64,000 nt of DNA from Lichenicola cladoniae (GTDB lineage Bacteria; Pseudomonadota; Alphaproteobacteria; Acetobacterales; Acetobacteraceae). The notes below the pieces were generated by a model, which had not been told where the DNA came from, made no database searches, and was given only the letters and a program-made list of their open reading frames with translations. Positions 8,720 through 17,505 of this stretch are shown piece by piece (the first letter of the stretch is position 1; each line of letters starts with the position of its first letter). The stretch spans positions 1,057,501 to 1,121,500 of the forward strand of contig NZ_CP053708.1 of the NCBI RefSeq assembly GCF_013201075.1, in the 5' to 3' direction. The translations under genes were made by a program, and so were the position numbers.

Positions 8720-8833
8720 AAATGCCTCCGATGACCGCCCCGACCTGTTCGATCCGAAGCAGTCCGCTTCTCGTCGCCGCCTCTTGTCGCCGCCTCTTGT
8801 CGCCCATGGGGGCAACCGTGTTAAGGTCCGATC

Positions 8834-8930
8834 GGGAGGTCGGCAGCGGACGGGCGTCTTGCCAACCCGGTCAGGTCCGGAAGGAAGCAGCCGCAGTGAG
8901 TTTCCGCTCGGGTCGTTCGTTCGGCCTCCC
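8834..8930 (+). ncRNA. ffs: Bacterial small signal recognition particle RNA (4.5S type)
   Basis: The universally conserved domain IV core GGTCAGGTCCGGAAGGAAGC is present at 8869-8888, including the GGAA tetraloop and the asymmetric Ffh-binding loop. The proposed ends GGGAGGTC (8834-8841) and GGCCTCCC (8923-8930) pair over eight bases, giving a rod of about 97 nt, the usual alphaproteobacterial size. The RNA binds Ffh to direct co-translational membrane targeting. Its position directly before dnaX is a common arrangement. The termini are inferred from pairing and could be off by a few bases. Confidence 0.93.
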
Positions 8931-8945
8931 ACCAATCTGATGCAC

Positions 8946-10997
8946 ATGTCATCCAGCGACAACTCCGACCCTCGGGATACCGACGAGCACGGCATGGACG
9001 GTGCCTCGGGCCTGCCGGAGCCGCCACCCGCCGAAGGGCCCGGCCTGTTCGGCGATACGCTGGCGCCCCCACGGGCAGCACCGGCTCAGCCCGTCGCCAT
9101 TGCAGCTTTAGCCCCGAAAACCCCCTATCGCGTCCTTGCGCGCACCTATCGCCCCGCCCGGTTCGACGACCTGATCGGCCAGGAGGCGATGGTGCGCATC
9201 CTGCGGCGCGCCTTCGCCGTCGAACGTGTCGCGCATGCCTTCATGCTCACCGGCGTGCGCGGCGTCGGCAAGACCACCACCGCCCGCATCATCGCCCGCG
9301 CCCTGAACTGCATCGGCGTGGATGGCACCGGCGGGCCTACTGCCGATCCGTGCGGGGTCTGCGCCAACTGCACCGCCATCCTCGCCGACCGGCACCCGGA
9401 CGTGCTGGAAATGGATGCCGCGTCCCGGACCGGCATCGACGACGTGCGCGAGATCATCGAGGCGACCCGGTTCCGGCCGATGCAGGCGCGGATGAAGGTA
9501 TTCATCATCGACGAGGTGCACATGCTGTCGCGCAACGCGTTCAACGCGTTGCTGAAAACCCTGGAGGAGCCTCCCGCCCAGGTCACCTTCATCTTCGCCA
9601 CCACCGAATTGCGCAAGGTGCCGGTGACGGTGCTGTCGCGCTGCCAGCGCTTCGACCTACGCCGCGTCTCGCAGTCCGAGCTGTCGGCGCATTTCGCGGT
9701 GATCGCGGCCAAGGAAGGTGCGTCGATTACCGCCGAAGCCCTGGCGCTGATCGCCCGCGCCGCCGACGGTTCGGTGCGGGACGGGCTCTCGCTGCTGGAC
9801 CAGGCGATCGCCCAGGGTGGCGACGGCAGTGACGATGGAACCGGCGACGGCACCATTCGCGCCGACCGGGTCGCGGACATGCTGGGACTGGCCGATCGCG
9901 GCCTGGTGTTCGACCTGCTCGACGCGGTGATGGCAGGCAAGCCGGCCGACGCGCTGGCGATCACCGATCAGGCGCATGCGCGCGGTGCCGATCTCGGACT
10001 GATGCTGGCCGACCTGCTCGAGCTGATCCACACCGTGTCGCGCCTGAAGGCGTTGCCGGCCCTGCGCACCAGCGGCGACTTGCCGGAAACCGAACGTGTG
10101 CGCGGAGCCGCCCTGGCGGATGCGCTGCCGGTGCCGGTGCTGGGACGGACCTGGCAGATGTTGCTGAAGGGCGTGGCCGAGGTCGAGACCGCGCCGGACC
10201 GCCGCGAGGCCGCCGAGATGGTGCTGATCCGGCTGTGCCATGTCGCCGACCTGCCGCCGCCCGGCGACCTCGTTCGCCAGTTGCAGGCAGAACAATCCTC
10301 TGGACACCGTGCCCCGCCGGCGCCGTTGGGACAGTCCAACCCCGGCCCGACGCTCCGTTCAGTGACCGGCGGCGGTGCCGCGCGGGCGCCCGCCCCGGAG
10401 CTGGACCGGGAGCCGGACCAGGACCGAATGGCGGCCCCGATGGCCGAGACCGTCGCCCCGCCGGTCGAGATGTCGGCACCTCCACCGCCCTCGCTCAAGA
10501 GCTGGCGCGAGGTGGTGGCCTTCATCGCCACCCGGCGCGAGGCGATGCTGCACGGGCATCTGCGCCATTGCGCCCATCTGGTCAGGTTCGCCGCCCCGGT
10601 GATCGAGCTCAGGCTGGAACCGCAGGCGCCGCGCGACCTTGCCCAGCGCCTGGCAAAGCTGCTCAGCGACGCGACCGCCACGCGCTGGACCATCGCCGTG
10701 GTCCGCGAGGCCGGCGAGCCGACGCTGGCCGAGCAGTCGGATGCGCTGGACATCACCCGGAGCCAGATGGCGGAAGCCCATCCGCTGGTGCAGGCGATCA
10801 TGGCGGCGTTTCCGGGTGCCAGGCTCGGTGCGGTCAACGATGCGACGCTCGACGAATACGGACTGCCGCCGGAACCGATCGTTGCCCAGTCTCTACTCAA
10901 CGACGCCGACGCTCCCGATATGGAGTTCGCACCGCTCGATTCGGAGCCGGTCGGGCTCGACGATCTCGACAACGAGGTCGGGCTTCCCGATCCATGA
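8946..10997 (+). CDS. dnaX: DNA polymerase III subunit gamma/tau
   Basis: A 683-residue clamp-loader ATPase. The AAA+ core starts near residue 60 ([20 protein letters not shown]), with Walker [12 protein letters not shown] near 102, a zinc site built from NCIG and DPCGVCANC, Walker [10 protein letters not shown] near 187 and the sensor/arginine-finger segment [12 protein letters not shown] proline/alanine-rich linker (about 455-510) leads to the tau C-terminal domain that contacts the polymerase. I see no slippery A-run for a gamma frameshift. Two in-frame ATGs (8940 and 8946) begin just after ffs, neither with a clear ribosome site. It heads the ebfC-recR string. Confidence 0.95.
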   Translation: MSSSDNSDPRDTDEHGMDGASGLPEPPPAEGPGLFGDTLAPPRAAPAQPVAIAALAPKTPYRVLARTYRPARFDDLIGQEAMVRILRRAFAVERVAHAFMLTGVRGVGKTTTARIIARALNCIGVDGTGGPTADPCGVCANCTAILADRHPDVLEMDAASRTGIDDVREIIEATRFRPMQARMKVFIIDEVHMLSRNAFNALLKTLEEPPAQVTFIFATTELRKVPVTVLSRCQRFDLRRVSQSELSAHFAVIAAKEGASITAEALALIARAADGSVRDGLSLLDQAIAQGGDGSDDGTGDGTIRADRVADMLGLADRGLVFDLLDAVMAGKPADALAITDQAHARGADLGLMLADLLELIHTVSRLKALPALRTSGDLPETERVRGAALADALPVPVLGRTWQMLLKGVAEVETAPDRREAAEMVLIRLCHVADLPPPGDLVRQLQAEQSSGHRAPPAPLGQSNPGPTLRSVTGGGAARAPAPELDREPDQDRMAAPMAETVAPPVEMSAPPPPSLKSWREVVAFIATRREAMLHGHLRHCAHLVRFAAPVIELRLEPQAPRDLAQRLAKLLSDATATRWTIAVVREAGEPTLAEQSDALDITRSQMAEAHPLVQAIMAAFPGARLGAVNDATLDEYGLPPEPIVAQSLLNDADAPDMEFAPLDSEPVGLDDLDNEVGLPDP

Positions 10998-11022
10998 CAC
11001 GCGTTTTCAAGGACCACAGCGC

Positions 11023-11346
11023 ATGAAGAACCTCGCAGGCCTGATGAAGCAGGCATCGCAGATGCAGGCCAAGATGGAAGAGATGCAGGCCGGTCTTGCC
11101 ACTCTCGAAATCGAGGGTGCTGCCGGCGCCGGGATGGTGTCCGTGACGCTTACCGGCAAGGGCGACCTCAAGCGCATCCGCATCGATCCTAAGCTGGCCG
11201 ATCCCGCGGAGATGGAAATGCTTGAGGACCTGATCATCGCGGCGCATGCGGAAGCCCGCCGTCATCTCGAGGTCCGTACGGGCGCCGAGATGGAGAAGGT
11301 GACCGGTGGGCTGAACCTGCCGGCCGGCATGAAACTGCCGTTCTGA
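11023..11346 (+). CDS. ebfC: YbaB/EbfC nucleoid-associated protein
   Basis: A 107-residue DNA-binding protein of the YbaB/EbfC family. It starts [22 protein letters not shown], the amphipathic first helix, and ends with the family tail [13 protein letters not shown]. These dimeric tweezer-like proteins coat DNA and are almost always encoded between dnaX and recR, as here. The start is ATG 11023, 25 bp after dnaX. It lies 10 bp before recR, so the three genes are probably one transcript. Confidence 0.95.
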   Translation: MKNLAGLMKQASQMQAKMEEMQAGLATLEIEGAAGAGMVSVTLTGKGDLKRIRIDPKLADPAEMEMLEDLIIAAHAEARRHLEVRTGAEMEKVTGGLNLPAGMKLPF

Positions 11347-11356
11347 CGCGCTCCCG

Positions 11357-11947
11357 ATGGGCGGGCCGGAAATCGAGCGGCTGATCGAGCTGTTGGCGAG
11401 ACTGCCGGGGCTTGGCCCGCGCAGCGCACGGCGTGCGGCGCTGACCCTGTTGCGTCAGCCGCGCACCCGGCTGCTGCCGCTGGCGACGGCCATGGAGCAG
11501 GCGGCCAACAGCGTGCGCACCTGCGACGCGTGCGGCAATCTGGACAGCCGCAACCCGTGCTCCATCTGCGCCGACGAGCACCGCGACCACTCGATGGTCT
11601 GCGTGGTCGAAGGCGTCGGCGACCTCTGGGCGCTGGAGCGGGCAGGGGTGCATCGCGGGCTCTACCATGTGCTCGGCGGCACCCTCTCGGCGCTGGGTGG
11701 CACCGGTCCAGAGGATCTCAGCACTGCACCGCTTTTAGCGAGGCTCGCCGGGGGCGAGGTGCGCGAGGTGATTTTGGCGCTCGGCGCCACGGTCGAGGGT
11801 GCGACCACAGCCCACTGGCTGGCCGAGCGGCTGGCGTCGTTCGGTATCGCCATCACCCGGGTGGCACAGGGCGTGCCGATGGGTGGTGCGCTCGACGTGC
11901 TGGATGACGGCACGCTCGCGGCCGCCCTGATGGCCCGCCGCTCGTGA
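11357..11947 (+). CDS. recR: Recombination protein RecR
   Basis: A 196-residue RecR. An N-terminal helix-hairpin-helix (RLPGLGPRSARRAAL) precedes a zinc finger with CDACG and CSIC (about 58-73) and a Toprim domain containing VCVVEGVGDLWALE and YHVLGGTLS. With RecF and RecO it loads RecA at gaps and stalled forks. The length matches the family. It sits 10 bp after ebfC and is followed within 10 bp by the SDR gene. Confidence 0.95.
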   Translation: MGGPEIERLIELLARLPGLGPRSARRAALTLLRQPRTRLLPLATAMEQAANSVRTCDACGNLDSRNPCSICADEHRDHSMVCVVEGVGDLWALERAGVHRGLYHVLGGTLSALGGTGPEDLSTAPLLARLAGGEVREVILALGATVEGATTAHWLAERLASFGIAITRVAQGVPMGGALDVLDDGTLAAALMARRS

Positions 11948-11957
11948 CGGCGCCCGC

Positions 11958-12752
11958 ATGAGCGTGATCTGGCCGATCCCATCCTCCGTCCCGCGCGCGG
12001 TGCTGGTCACCGGCGGCGCGGCGCGGCTCGGCCGGGCCATCGCCCTGGCATTCGCCGAATGCGGGTTCGCGGTGGCGATCCATTGCCGGCATGGCCACGA
12101 GGAGGCGCAGCAGACGATGGAGACCATCGAGGCGATCGGCGTGAAGGGCGTGCTACTGGAAGGCGACCTCTCGCAGGAGCATGAGGTCGCCGGCCTGGTC
12201 GGCCGCGCGGGAGCGGCGATCGGCCCGCTCGGCGTGCTGGTCAACAACGCCAGCACCTTCGAGCGCGACGAGTGGCACGATGCCGACCGCGCCTCCTGGG
12301 ACCGGCATATGGAGCCGAACCTGCGCGCGCCGTTCAGGCTGATGCAGGATTTCGCCCGCGGGCTGCCGGCCGATGCCGAGGGCATGGTGCTGAACATGCT
12401 GGACCAGCGGGTCTGGTCGCCGACCCCGCATTTCGTGTCCTACAGCCTGTCGAAAGCCGGGCTTTGGGCACTGACCCAATCGATGGCGCTGGCGCTGGCG
12501 CCGCGGCGCATCCGGGTGAACGCGATCGGCCCCGGCCCGGCGCTGCCGAGCCCTCGCCAGAGCGATGCGCAGTTCCGGGCGCAATGCGAGAGCGTGCCGC
12601 TCGGACGCGGCACCAGCCCGGGCGAAGTGGCCCGCGCTGCGCTGTCATTGCTGTGCCTGCCGTCCGTCACCGGACAGATGCTGGCGCTCGATGGCGGCCA
12701 GCACATGCAATGGCATCCCGCACCGGGCGCCGGTGGAGCGTTTCAGGAATGA
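11958..12752 (+). CDS. FolM-like SDR (dihydromonapterin/pteridine reductase type)
   Basis: A 264-residue classical SDR. The cofactor motif is VTGGAARLGRAIA; the Arg inside the glycine loop is typical of pteridine reductases and FolM rather than of generic SDRs. NNAST, the catalytic YSLSK and the following RVNAIGPGP segment are intact. The stop overlaps the folB start as ATGA, so the enzyme is probably made with dihydroneopterin aldolase and acts on dihydropterin or dihydrofolate. The exact substrate is inferred from the context and motif. The start is ATG 11958, 10 bp after recR. Confidence 0.78.
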   Translation: MSVIWPIPSSVPRAVLVTGGAARLGRAIALAFAECGFAVAIHCRHGHEEAQQTMETIEAIGVKGVLLEGDLSQEHEVAGLVGRAGAAIGPLGVLVNNASTFERDEWHDADRASWDRHMEPNLRAPFRLMQDFARGLPADAEGMVLNMLDQRVWSPTPHFVSYSLSKAGLWALTQSMALALAPRRIRVNAIGPGPALPSPRQSDAQFRAQCESVPLGRGTSPGEVARAALSLLCLPSVTGQMLALDGGQHMQWHPAPGAGGAFQE

Positions 12753-13144
12753 GCATGTTTCCACCATGGCCGGAGCAGCCGCCGCTGCGGCACGTGTTCC
12801 TGCGCGACCTGGTGATCGACGCGCATATCGGCGTCTATCCGCATGAAGAGAACGTCCGCCAGCGCGTGCGGGTGAATATCGGCTTCGGCGTGACGGACGA
12901 GCCGGGCCTGGCGATCGGCCGCGACGATCTCAGCCGGACGGTCTCCTACGAGCGCGTGGTCCAGCTGGTCAGGCGGATCATCGACGAGGGCCATGTACGG
13001 CTGGTCGAGACGCTGGCGGAGCGCATTGCCGCCGGGGTGCTGGCCGATGCCCGTATCCGCGTGGTCCGGGTGATGGTCGAGAAGCTGGACGTGTTCTCCG
13101 AGCTGGTCTCCGTCGGCGTCGAGATCGAGCGCCGCCAGCCATAG
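12749..13144 (+). CDS. folB: Dihydroneopterin aldolase
   Basis: A 131-residue FolB, which cleaves 7,8-dihydroneopterin to 6-hydroxymethyl-dihydropterin and glycolaldehyde in folate synthesis. VFLRDLVIDAHIGVYPHE is the N-terminal family block, VSYERVV and VETLAERIA form the substrate-binding part with its Glu, and VMVEKLDVF carries the catalytic Lys. The ATG is fused to the stop of the preceding reductase (ATGA). No other fol gene is nearby. Confidence 0.93.
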   Translation: MSMFPPWPEQPPLRHVFLRDLVIDAHIGVYPHEENVRQRVRVNIGFGVTDEPGLAIGRDDLSRTVSYERVVQLVRRIIDEGHVRLVETLAERIAAGVLADARIRVVRVMVEKLDVFSELVSVGVEIERRQP

Positions 13145-13209
13145 GCGCGGGCCGGGCGGCAACCAGCCTCGCATGTCCACCGTTGCCCTCGCATCGGGGG
13201 ACAGAGAAG

Positions 13210-14571
13210 ATGGATGTCGACGTCGCGATCATCGGCGGTGGACAGGCCGGGGTGCCGCTAGCGCGCTCGCTCGCCGAGGCGGGGCAGCAGGTCGCACTGA
13301 TCGAGCGGGTTCATCTCGGCGGGTCCTGCGTCAATTTCGGCTGCACCCCCAGCAAGGCACTCATCGCCTCGGCCCAGGTCGCCTACGAGGCACGCAACGG
13401 CGAGCGCTGGGGCATCCGCATCCCGACCATCGATGTCGATTTCGGCGCGGTGATGGACCGGGTGCGCGGCATGGTCGCGGCGGCAAGGAATTCGCTCGAC
13501 GACAGCATCGAGCAGGCGGCCAACCCGTGCCTGATCCGCGCTCATGGACGGCTCGCCGGCCGGGAGGATGGCCGGTTCGTTGTCGAGAGCGACGGCGGTC
13601 GGGTTCGCGCGCGCCGTGTGGTGCTCGATACCGGCACCCGCAGCCTGCTGCCGGACATCGACGGGCTCCGGACGGTGCCGCTCCTGACTGCGGAGAACTG
13701 GATCGACATGACCGTGCTGCCGGAGCGGCTGATTGTGATCGGCGGCAGCTACCTGGCACTGGAGTTCGGCCAGGCGTTCAGCCGGCTCGAGTCTGAGGTG
13801 GTGGTGCTCCAGAGCGGCAGCGCGCTGGCCGAACGCGAGGATCCGGACGTATCCTACGTCATTGCAAAATTTCTCGAGGCCGAAGGTCTGGAGATCAGGC
13901 TCGACGTCCGGATAGACCGCATCGAGCCGATCGACGGCGGCATCCGCGTGCATGTCGATGGCGTGGTGCTGGAAGGCACGCACCTCCTGGTAGCGACCGG
14001 ACGCCGGCCCAATACCGATGATCTCGGGCTCGAGACACTGGGAGTCGCAACCGACCAGCACGGCATGATCGAGGTCGACGAGCGGTTGGCAACGACTGTC
14101 GCGGGGGTGTGGGCGGCGGGAGATATTCGCGGCGGCCCGGCCTTCACCCACACCGCCTATGCGGACTCCAAGGTAATACACGACCAGATCGTCGGCGACA
14201 GCCGCATGACCACCGAGCGGATCGTGCCCTATGCGATGTTCCTCGATCCCGAACTCGGCCGCGTCGGCATGACGGAGACCGAGGCACGCAAGGCGGGCCA
14301 TGCGATCAGGATCGGTCGCAAGGACATGTCGACCAGCGGCAAGGCCAAGGAGGTCGGGCAGACCGCCGGCTTCATCAAGGTGGTGATCGACGCGGAGACC
14401 GACCGGTTCCTGGGCGCCGCATGCCTTTGCCACAACGGGTCGGAAGTCGTGCAGGTGTTCATAGCACTCATGAACGCGGGGGCGGGTGCCAACACGATCA
14501 AGAACTCGGTGGTCATCCACCCGACCATCGGCGAGGCCGCCAAGAATGCAGTGGTTGCCGCCTATACGTAG
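13210..14571 (+). CDS. FAD-dependent pyridine nucleotide-disulfide oxidoreductase (mercuric reductase/lipoamide dehydrogenase-like)
   Basis: A 453-residue class I flavoprotein. It has the FAD motif IIGGGQAGVPLA, the redox pair in GGSCVNFGCTPSKAL (CxxxxC), an NAD(P) fold around VIGGSYLALEFGQ, the ATGRRPNTD and VWAAGDIRGG motifs and the C-terminal HPTIGEAA with the catalytic His-Glu pair. It lacks the heavy-metal N-terminal domain and the C-terminal vicinal cysteines of true mercuric reductase, so the substrate is unknown; lipoamide, glutathione-like thiols or a quinone are possible. ATG 13210 is preferred over 13183 because AGAGAAG lies just before it. The manganese catalase follows, suggesting a redox-stress role. 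Confidence 0.82.
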   Translation: MDVDVAIIGGGQAGVPLARSLAEAGQQVALIERVHLGGSCVNFGCTPSKALIASAQVAYEARNGERWGIRIPTIDVDFGAVMDRVRGMVAAARNSLDDSIEQAANPCLIRAHGRLAGREDGRFVVESDGGRVRARRVVLDTGTRSLLPDIDGLRTVPLLTAENWIDMTVLPERLIVIGGSYLALEFGQAFSRLESEVVVLQSGSALAEREDPDVSYVIAKFLEAEGLEIRLDVRIDRIEPIDGGIRVHVDGVVLEGTHLLVATGRRPNTDDLGLETLGVATDQHGMIEVDERLATTVAGVWAAGDIRGGPAFTHTAYADSKVIHDQIVGDSRMTTERIVPYAMFLDPELGRVGMTETEARKAGHAIRIGRKDMSTSGKAKEVGQTAGFIKVVIDAETDRFLGAACLCHNGSEVVQVFIALMNAGAGANTIKNSVVIHPTIGEAAKNAVVAAYT

Positions 14572-14608
14572 CCTCTCGGGACTTACCGTGCGCCGCGTCT
14601 TTCAAACG

Positions 14609-14626
14609 TGATCCGAATGCGGATCA
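14609..14626. promoter_or_regulatory. Perfect 7-bp inverted repeat upstream of manganese catalase
   Basis: TGATCCG and CGGATCA are separated by AATG, an 18-bp dyad 70 bp before the catalase start. No T-run follows, so it looks more like an operator than a terminator. The regulator is unknown. Confidence 0.4.
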
Positions 14627-14695
14627 AAGCGACCGGCGCGGCGCGAACCCGTTCCCAGAGCCTCCGTTCACTGGTTTCCCCCCGGAGTGTCCCTC

Positions 14696-15619
14696 ATGTT
14701 TCTACGTATCGATAAGCTGCAAGCCGAGCTTCCCGCGCCGAAACGGCGGGACCCCAATGCCGCCGCTGCCTTGCAGGAACTGCTCGGCGGCAAATATGGC
14801 GAGATGTCCACCCTCGGGAACTACATGTTCCAGAGCTTTAACTTCCGCAGCAAGGACAAGCTGCGCCCGTTCTACAACCTCGTTGCCAGCATCACGGCCG
14901 AGGAACTCGGGCACGTCGAACTGGTCAGCAACGGCGTTGCCATGCTGAACAACGGTCCCGACAATGACGGCGACAGCGTCGATGGCGGCGATATCTCGGG
15001 CGCGCCGTTCGAGGACATGAAGGACATCCGGCTCGCGGCAGCGTTCCTGTCGGGCGGTGGCGGTTCGGCCCCGGTCAACAGCAATGGCGCGTCGTGGAAC
15101 AACGACTTCGTCACCAGCACCGGCAACGTCGTCGTCGACCTGCTGCACAATTTCCACCTCGAGTGCGGCGCCCGCCTGCACAAGCTGCGCGTGTATGAGA
15201 CGATGACCGATCCGACCGGTCGCGAAGTCTGCGGCTACCTGCTGGTACGCGGCTCGGTACATGCTCATGCCTATGCGCTGGCGCTGAAGCAGATCACCGG
15301 CGTGGCGATCGAGAAGTTCCTGCCGACACCGAACATCAATCTCGACAAGATCCCGGAGTGCCAGAAGTACCTGAACGAGGGCTCGCATCGTCGCCTCTAT
15401 ACGTTCAGCCCGAACGACTACAAGGAGATGTCGGGCATCTGGGGCAATGGCGAGATGGCGCTGCCGGGCGATCCGCCGGGTGAGCTCGTCGTGGTCGATG
15501 GTGCACCCGAAGGCGGCAAGATCCATCAGCTGACCGGCGTCCCGTCCGCGTTCACGCCGGACTACGCGCCGCAGGAAATGTTCGAGATCGCCTCCAAGCT
15601 CTACAAGAAATCCCGTTAA
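14696..15619 (+). CDS. Manganese catalase
   Basis: A 307-residue non-heme catalase of the ferritin-like Mn-catalase family. The dimanganese site is visible as Glu/His motifs: the EELGHVEL helix (Glu and His of an ExxH) and, further on, the NFHLECGARLHKLRVYE helix with a second Glu...His set. The long loop and C-terminal tail from GVPSAFTPDYAPQEM are also family features. It dismutates hydrogen peroxide in the cytoplasm. ATG 14696 has GGAG eight bases upstream; ATG 14687 is an alternative with a worse site. It lies between the FAD oxidoreductase and a DUF892 gene. Confidence 0.92.
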   Translation: MFLRIDKLQAELPAPKRRDPNAAAALQELLGGKYGEMSTLGNYMFQSFNFRSKDKLRPFYNLVASITAEELGHVELVSNGVAMLNNGPDNDGDSVDGGDISGAPFEDMKDIRLAAAFLSGGGGSAPVNSNGASWNNDFVTSTGNVVVDLLHNFHLECGARLHKLRVYETMTDPTGREVCGYLLVRGSVHAHAYALALKQITGVAIEKFLPTPNINLDKIPECQKYLNEGSHRRLYTFSPNDYKEMSGIWGNGEMALPGDPPGELVVVDGAPEGGKIHQLTGVPSAFTPDYAPQEMFEIASKLYKKSR

Positions 15620-15633
15620 TTCAACTGCCTGCT

Positions 15634-15662
15634 CGGATGCACCTCGATCGTGGGTGCATCCG
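15634..15662 (+). terminator. Strong hairpin between manganese catalase and DUF892 gene
   Basis: CGGATGCACC (15634-15643) pairs perfectly with GGTGCATCCG (15653-15662) around a 9-nt loop. Only a weak GTTT follows, so it may be a leaky terminator, an mRNA-end stabiliser or an attenuator that makes the catalase more abundant than the downstream gene. Confidence 0.5.
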
Positions 15663-15697
15663 GCATCGCGTTTCAGCTTCAATCAAGGAAAACAATC

Positions 15698-16225
15698 ATG
15701 GACGGTGACGCATCAACCGGAGACACGGTGCACGAAATCTATCATGTCGGCCTGCGCAACCAGCATGCGCTTGAGATGAGCGCGATCGAGCTGTGCGAGC
15801 GCCAGATCGAGCGCATCGAGAACTACCCGGAAATGAAGCTGCGGCTGCAGCAGCATCTCGTCGAGTCCCGCGAGCAGGCAAAGCGTCTCGAGGCGATCCT
15901 TGCCCGGCACGACAGCAGCACGTCCTCGCTCAAGAACACCGTCACCGCGGTGATGGGCAACATGGCGGCGTTGCTGCACGTTCCGGCGTCGGACGAGATC
16001 CTGAAGAACACCTTCGCGAACTACGCGTTCGAGCATTTCGAGATCGCTGCCTACACCAGCCTGATCTCGATGGCCGAGAAGATCGGCGACACGGCCTCGA
16101 TCGCGCCGTTGCAGCAGTCGCTGGCCGAAGAGAAGTCGATGGGTGAGTTCATCCAGTCGCAGATCGTGCCGACCACCGCACGGTTCATGGAACTGACCCG
16201 CGCCGGCGCCACCGCCGGGATCTAG
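15698..16225 (+). CDS. DUF892 (YciE/YciF) ferritin-like protein
   Basis: A 175-residue helical protein. NQHALEMSAIELCERQIERI and the later FEHFEIAAYTSLISMAE block match DUF892 stress proteins, with Glu/His positions spaced as in ferritin-like four-helix bundles. YciF homologues are induced by osmotic, acid and desiccation stress and pair with manganese catalases in many genomes; the chemical function is not established. ATG 15698 has AAGGAA upstream. It lies 78 bp after the catalase, with a hairpin in the gap, so it may be partly co-transcribed. Confidence 0.85.
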   Translation: MDGDASTGDTVHEIYHVGLRNQHALEMSAIELCERQIERIENYPEMKLRLQQHLVESREQAKRLEAILARHDSSTSSLKNTVTAVMGNMAALLHVPASDEILKNTFANYAFEHFEIAAYTSLISMAEKIGDTASIAPLQQSLAEEKSMGEFIQSQIVPTTARFMELTRAGATAGI

Positions 16226-16234
16226 ACCAAGGCT

Positions 16235-16912
16235 CTATCTCGCGGGCGGCGGCGGAAACGCGAGCAGCCCGCGTTGATAGGTCTCGACGACGATCGAGAA
16301 CGGCTGGCCGTCACCGCGTCGCAGAAGTGCGCGGTTGCGGATCAGGGCTGGCGGAATATCGAGCGGTTGCCCGGTCGCTCCGGGCGTGTCGCCGTGGCTG
16401 ATCCAGTCGCCCGGCAGCGGTGACCAGAGCAACTCGCTCGCCACTGTGGTCCGGCTGAATTTGAGCGCCTGCACGACATGGCCGAACGGGATATCGGTCG
16501 TATCGAGCTCATGGTTCATCGCAGGGGTCAGCCGGTCGGCGACATACCAGTTGTCTGCTTCGGACAGGACCTGTCCGCCGCAGACCAGCCTGACATGCCG
16601 ATAGCCGATCCGATCGTCCGGGCCAGCCTCCAGTCTCGCACGGTCCACCGGTGCGATGGCATGGCCGACGGATGGATCGCGTTCCGCCGTCACATGCGCG
16701 ACCGTGCCCCGGACGATCCCGCCGATGCCGTAGGTGCCGCACCAGTGCTCGAGCGTTGCCGTGGCGCTTGTCTCGGTCAGCAGGGCGACGTGGAGTTCCT
16801 CGAGCAGTGCCAACGCTGCAAGCCGGTGGAACCGGTCGTCGGGCCAGGCCGGGTACGCAGGCCGATCGGGGGACGCCGCAGCCCAAGCACCCGACGACAT
16901 CCCCAGGACCAC
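16235..16912 (-). CDS. Secreted chorismate-lyase-like protein, function unknown
   Basis: At least 225 residues from GTG 16912. The middle part reads like a chorismate pyruvate-lyase fold: YRHVRLVCGGQVLSEADNWYV, then LTPAMNHELDTTDIPFGHVV and a C-terminal VETYQRGLLAF. UbiC-like proteins normally act in the cytoplasm, yet this one appears exported. The annotated start leaves only a stub before GAWAA, whereas the frame continues upstream to a CTG at 16960 that would add a full signal peptide and overlap the previous stop as CTGA. It follows the FYDLN gene on the same strand. Whether it binds chorismate or a related aromatic acid is not known. Confidence 0.6.
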   Translation of the reverse strand: MVLGMSSGAWAAASPDRPAYPAWPDDRFHRLAALALLEELHVALLTETSATATLEHWCGTYGIGGIVRGTVAHVTAERDPSVGHAIAPVDRARLEAGPDDRIGYRHVRLVCGGQVLSEADNWYVADRLTPAMNHELDTTDIPFGHVVQALKFSRTTVASELLWSPLPGDWISHGDTPGATGQPLDIPPALIRNRALLRRGDGQPFSIVVETYQRGLLAFPPPPAR

Positions 16913-16956
16913 CGCGAATGCCGCGAGGCTCTGGAGATACGCCGGGCGCCGGTGCG

Positions 16957-17301
16957 TCAGCGCTCGTTCTCGTCGTTGTCGGTCTCGACCTCGATGTCGG
17001 TGCCGATCACGTCGGCATCGTCGTCGAGATCGTCGGTGTCCTCGGCCACGTCGCCGGCCTCGGCTTCATCCTCGGCCTCGGCGGGCTCGGCCTCGGTGTC
17101 CGCGTCGTCCGGATCCGGTGCCGGCTTCTTCGGACGGCGATCGTCCGGCGGCAGGTTGCCTCCGGCGCGGCGCTGCCTTGGCTGATCGAGCGGCTGTTGG
17201 GTCCCACATTTTGGGCAGACGGCCGGTACCTTGGTCAGATCGTAGAAGCGCGTGCTGCATGAAACGCAGACGCGCTTGGTGCCGAGTTCTGGCTTGGCCA
17301 T
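16957..17301 (-). CDS. FYDLN-acid zinc-ribbon protein (TIGR02300 family)
   Basis: A 114-residue alphaproteobacterial family protein. The N-terminal zinc ribbon is CVSC followed by TRFYDL and CPKCG; the C-terminal half is almost all Asp and Glu (about residues 65-110) and is presumably disordered. The molecular role is unknown, but the gene commonly lies divergent from aroA as here. ATG 17301 opens directly on MAKPELGTKR, the usual start. Its TGA overlaps a possible CTG start of the next gene. Confidence 0.9.
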   Translation of the reverse strand: MAKPELGTKRVCVSCSTRFYDLTKVPAVCPKCGTQQPLDQPRQRRAGGNLPPDDRRPKKPAPDPDDADTEAEPAEAEDEAEAGDVAEDTDDLDDDADVIGTDIEVETDNDENER

Positions 17302-17505
17302 GTTGACCCTGTGTTTGGAGGGGCGATGCGTCGCAGGGCGGGGCCCATGCCACCTCGCCGCACCGGTGTCAAACAATCGGCGACGCAGGCAATGCCCGCG
17401 CCGGGTCCGCCCGGCCCCGATCGGCTACCGATTTCACGCTCCGGTCGTGCCCTCCGCAACTCGCGCATTGACTTCCGCCGGGTCGATCGATCAAGGGAAT
17501 GACCA

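Noticed and set aside
7517-8734. A plus-strand open frame of about 405 codons across the intergenic stretch and nudC
   Set aside because: NudC motifs on the minus strand are complete; the plus frame has shadow composition.
8946-10997. Programmed gamma frameshift in dnaX
   Set aside because: No A-rich slippery heptamer with a following hairpin was seen.
13210-14571. Mercuric reductase assignment
   Set aside because: There is no heavy-metal domain, no C-terminal vicinal cysteines and no other mer gene.
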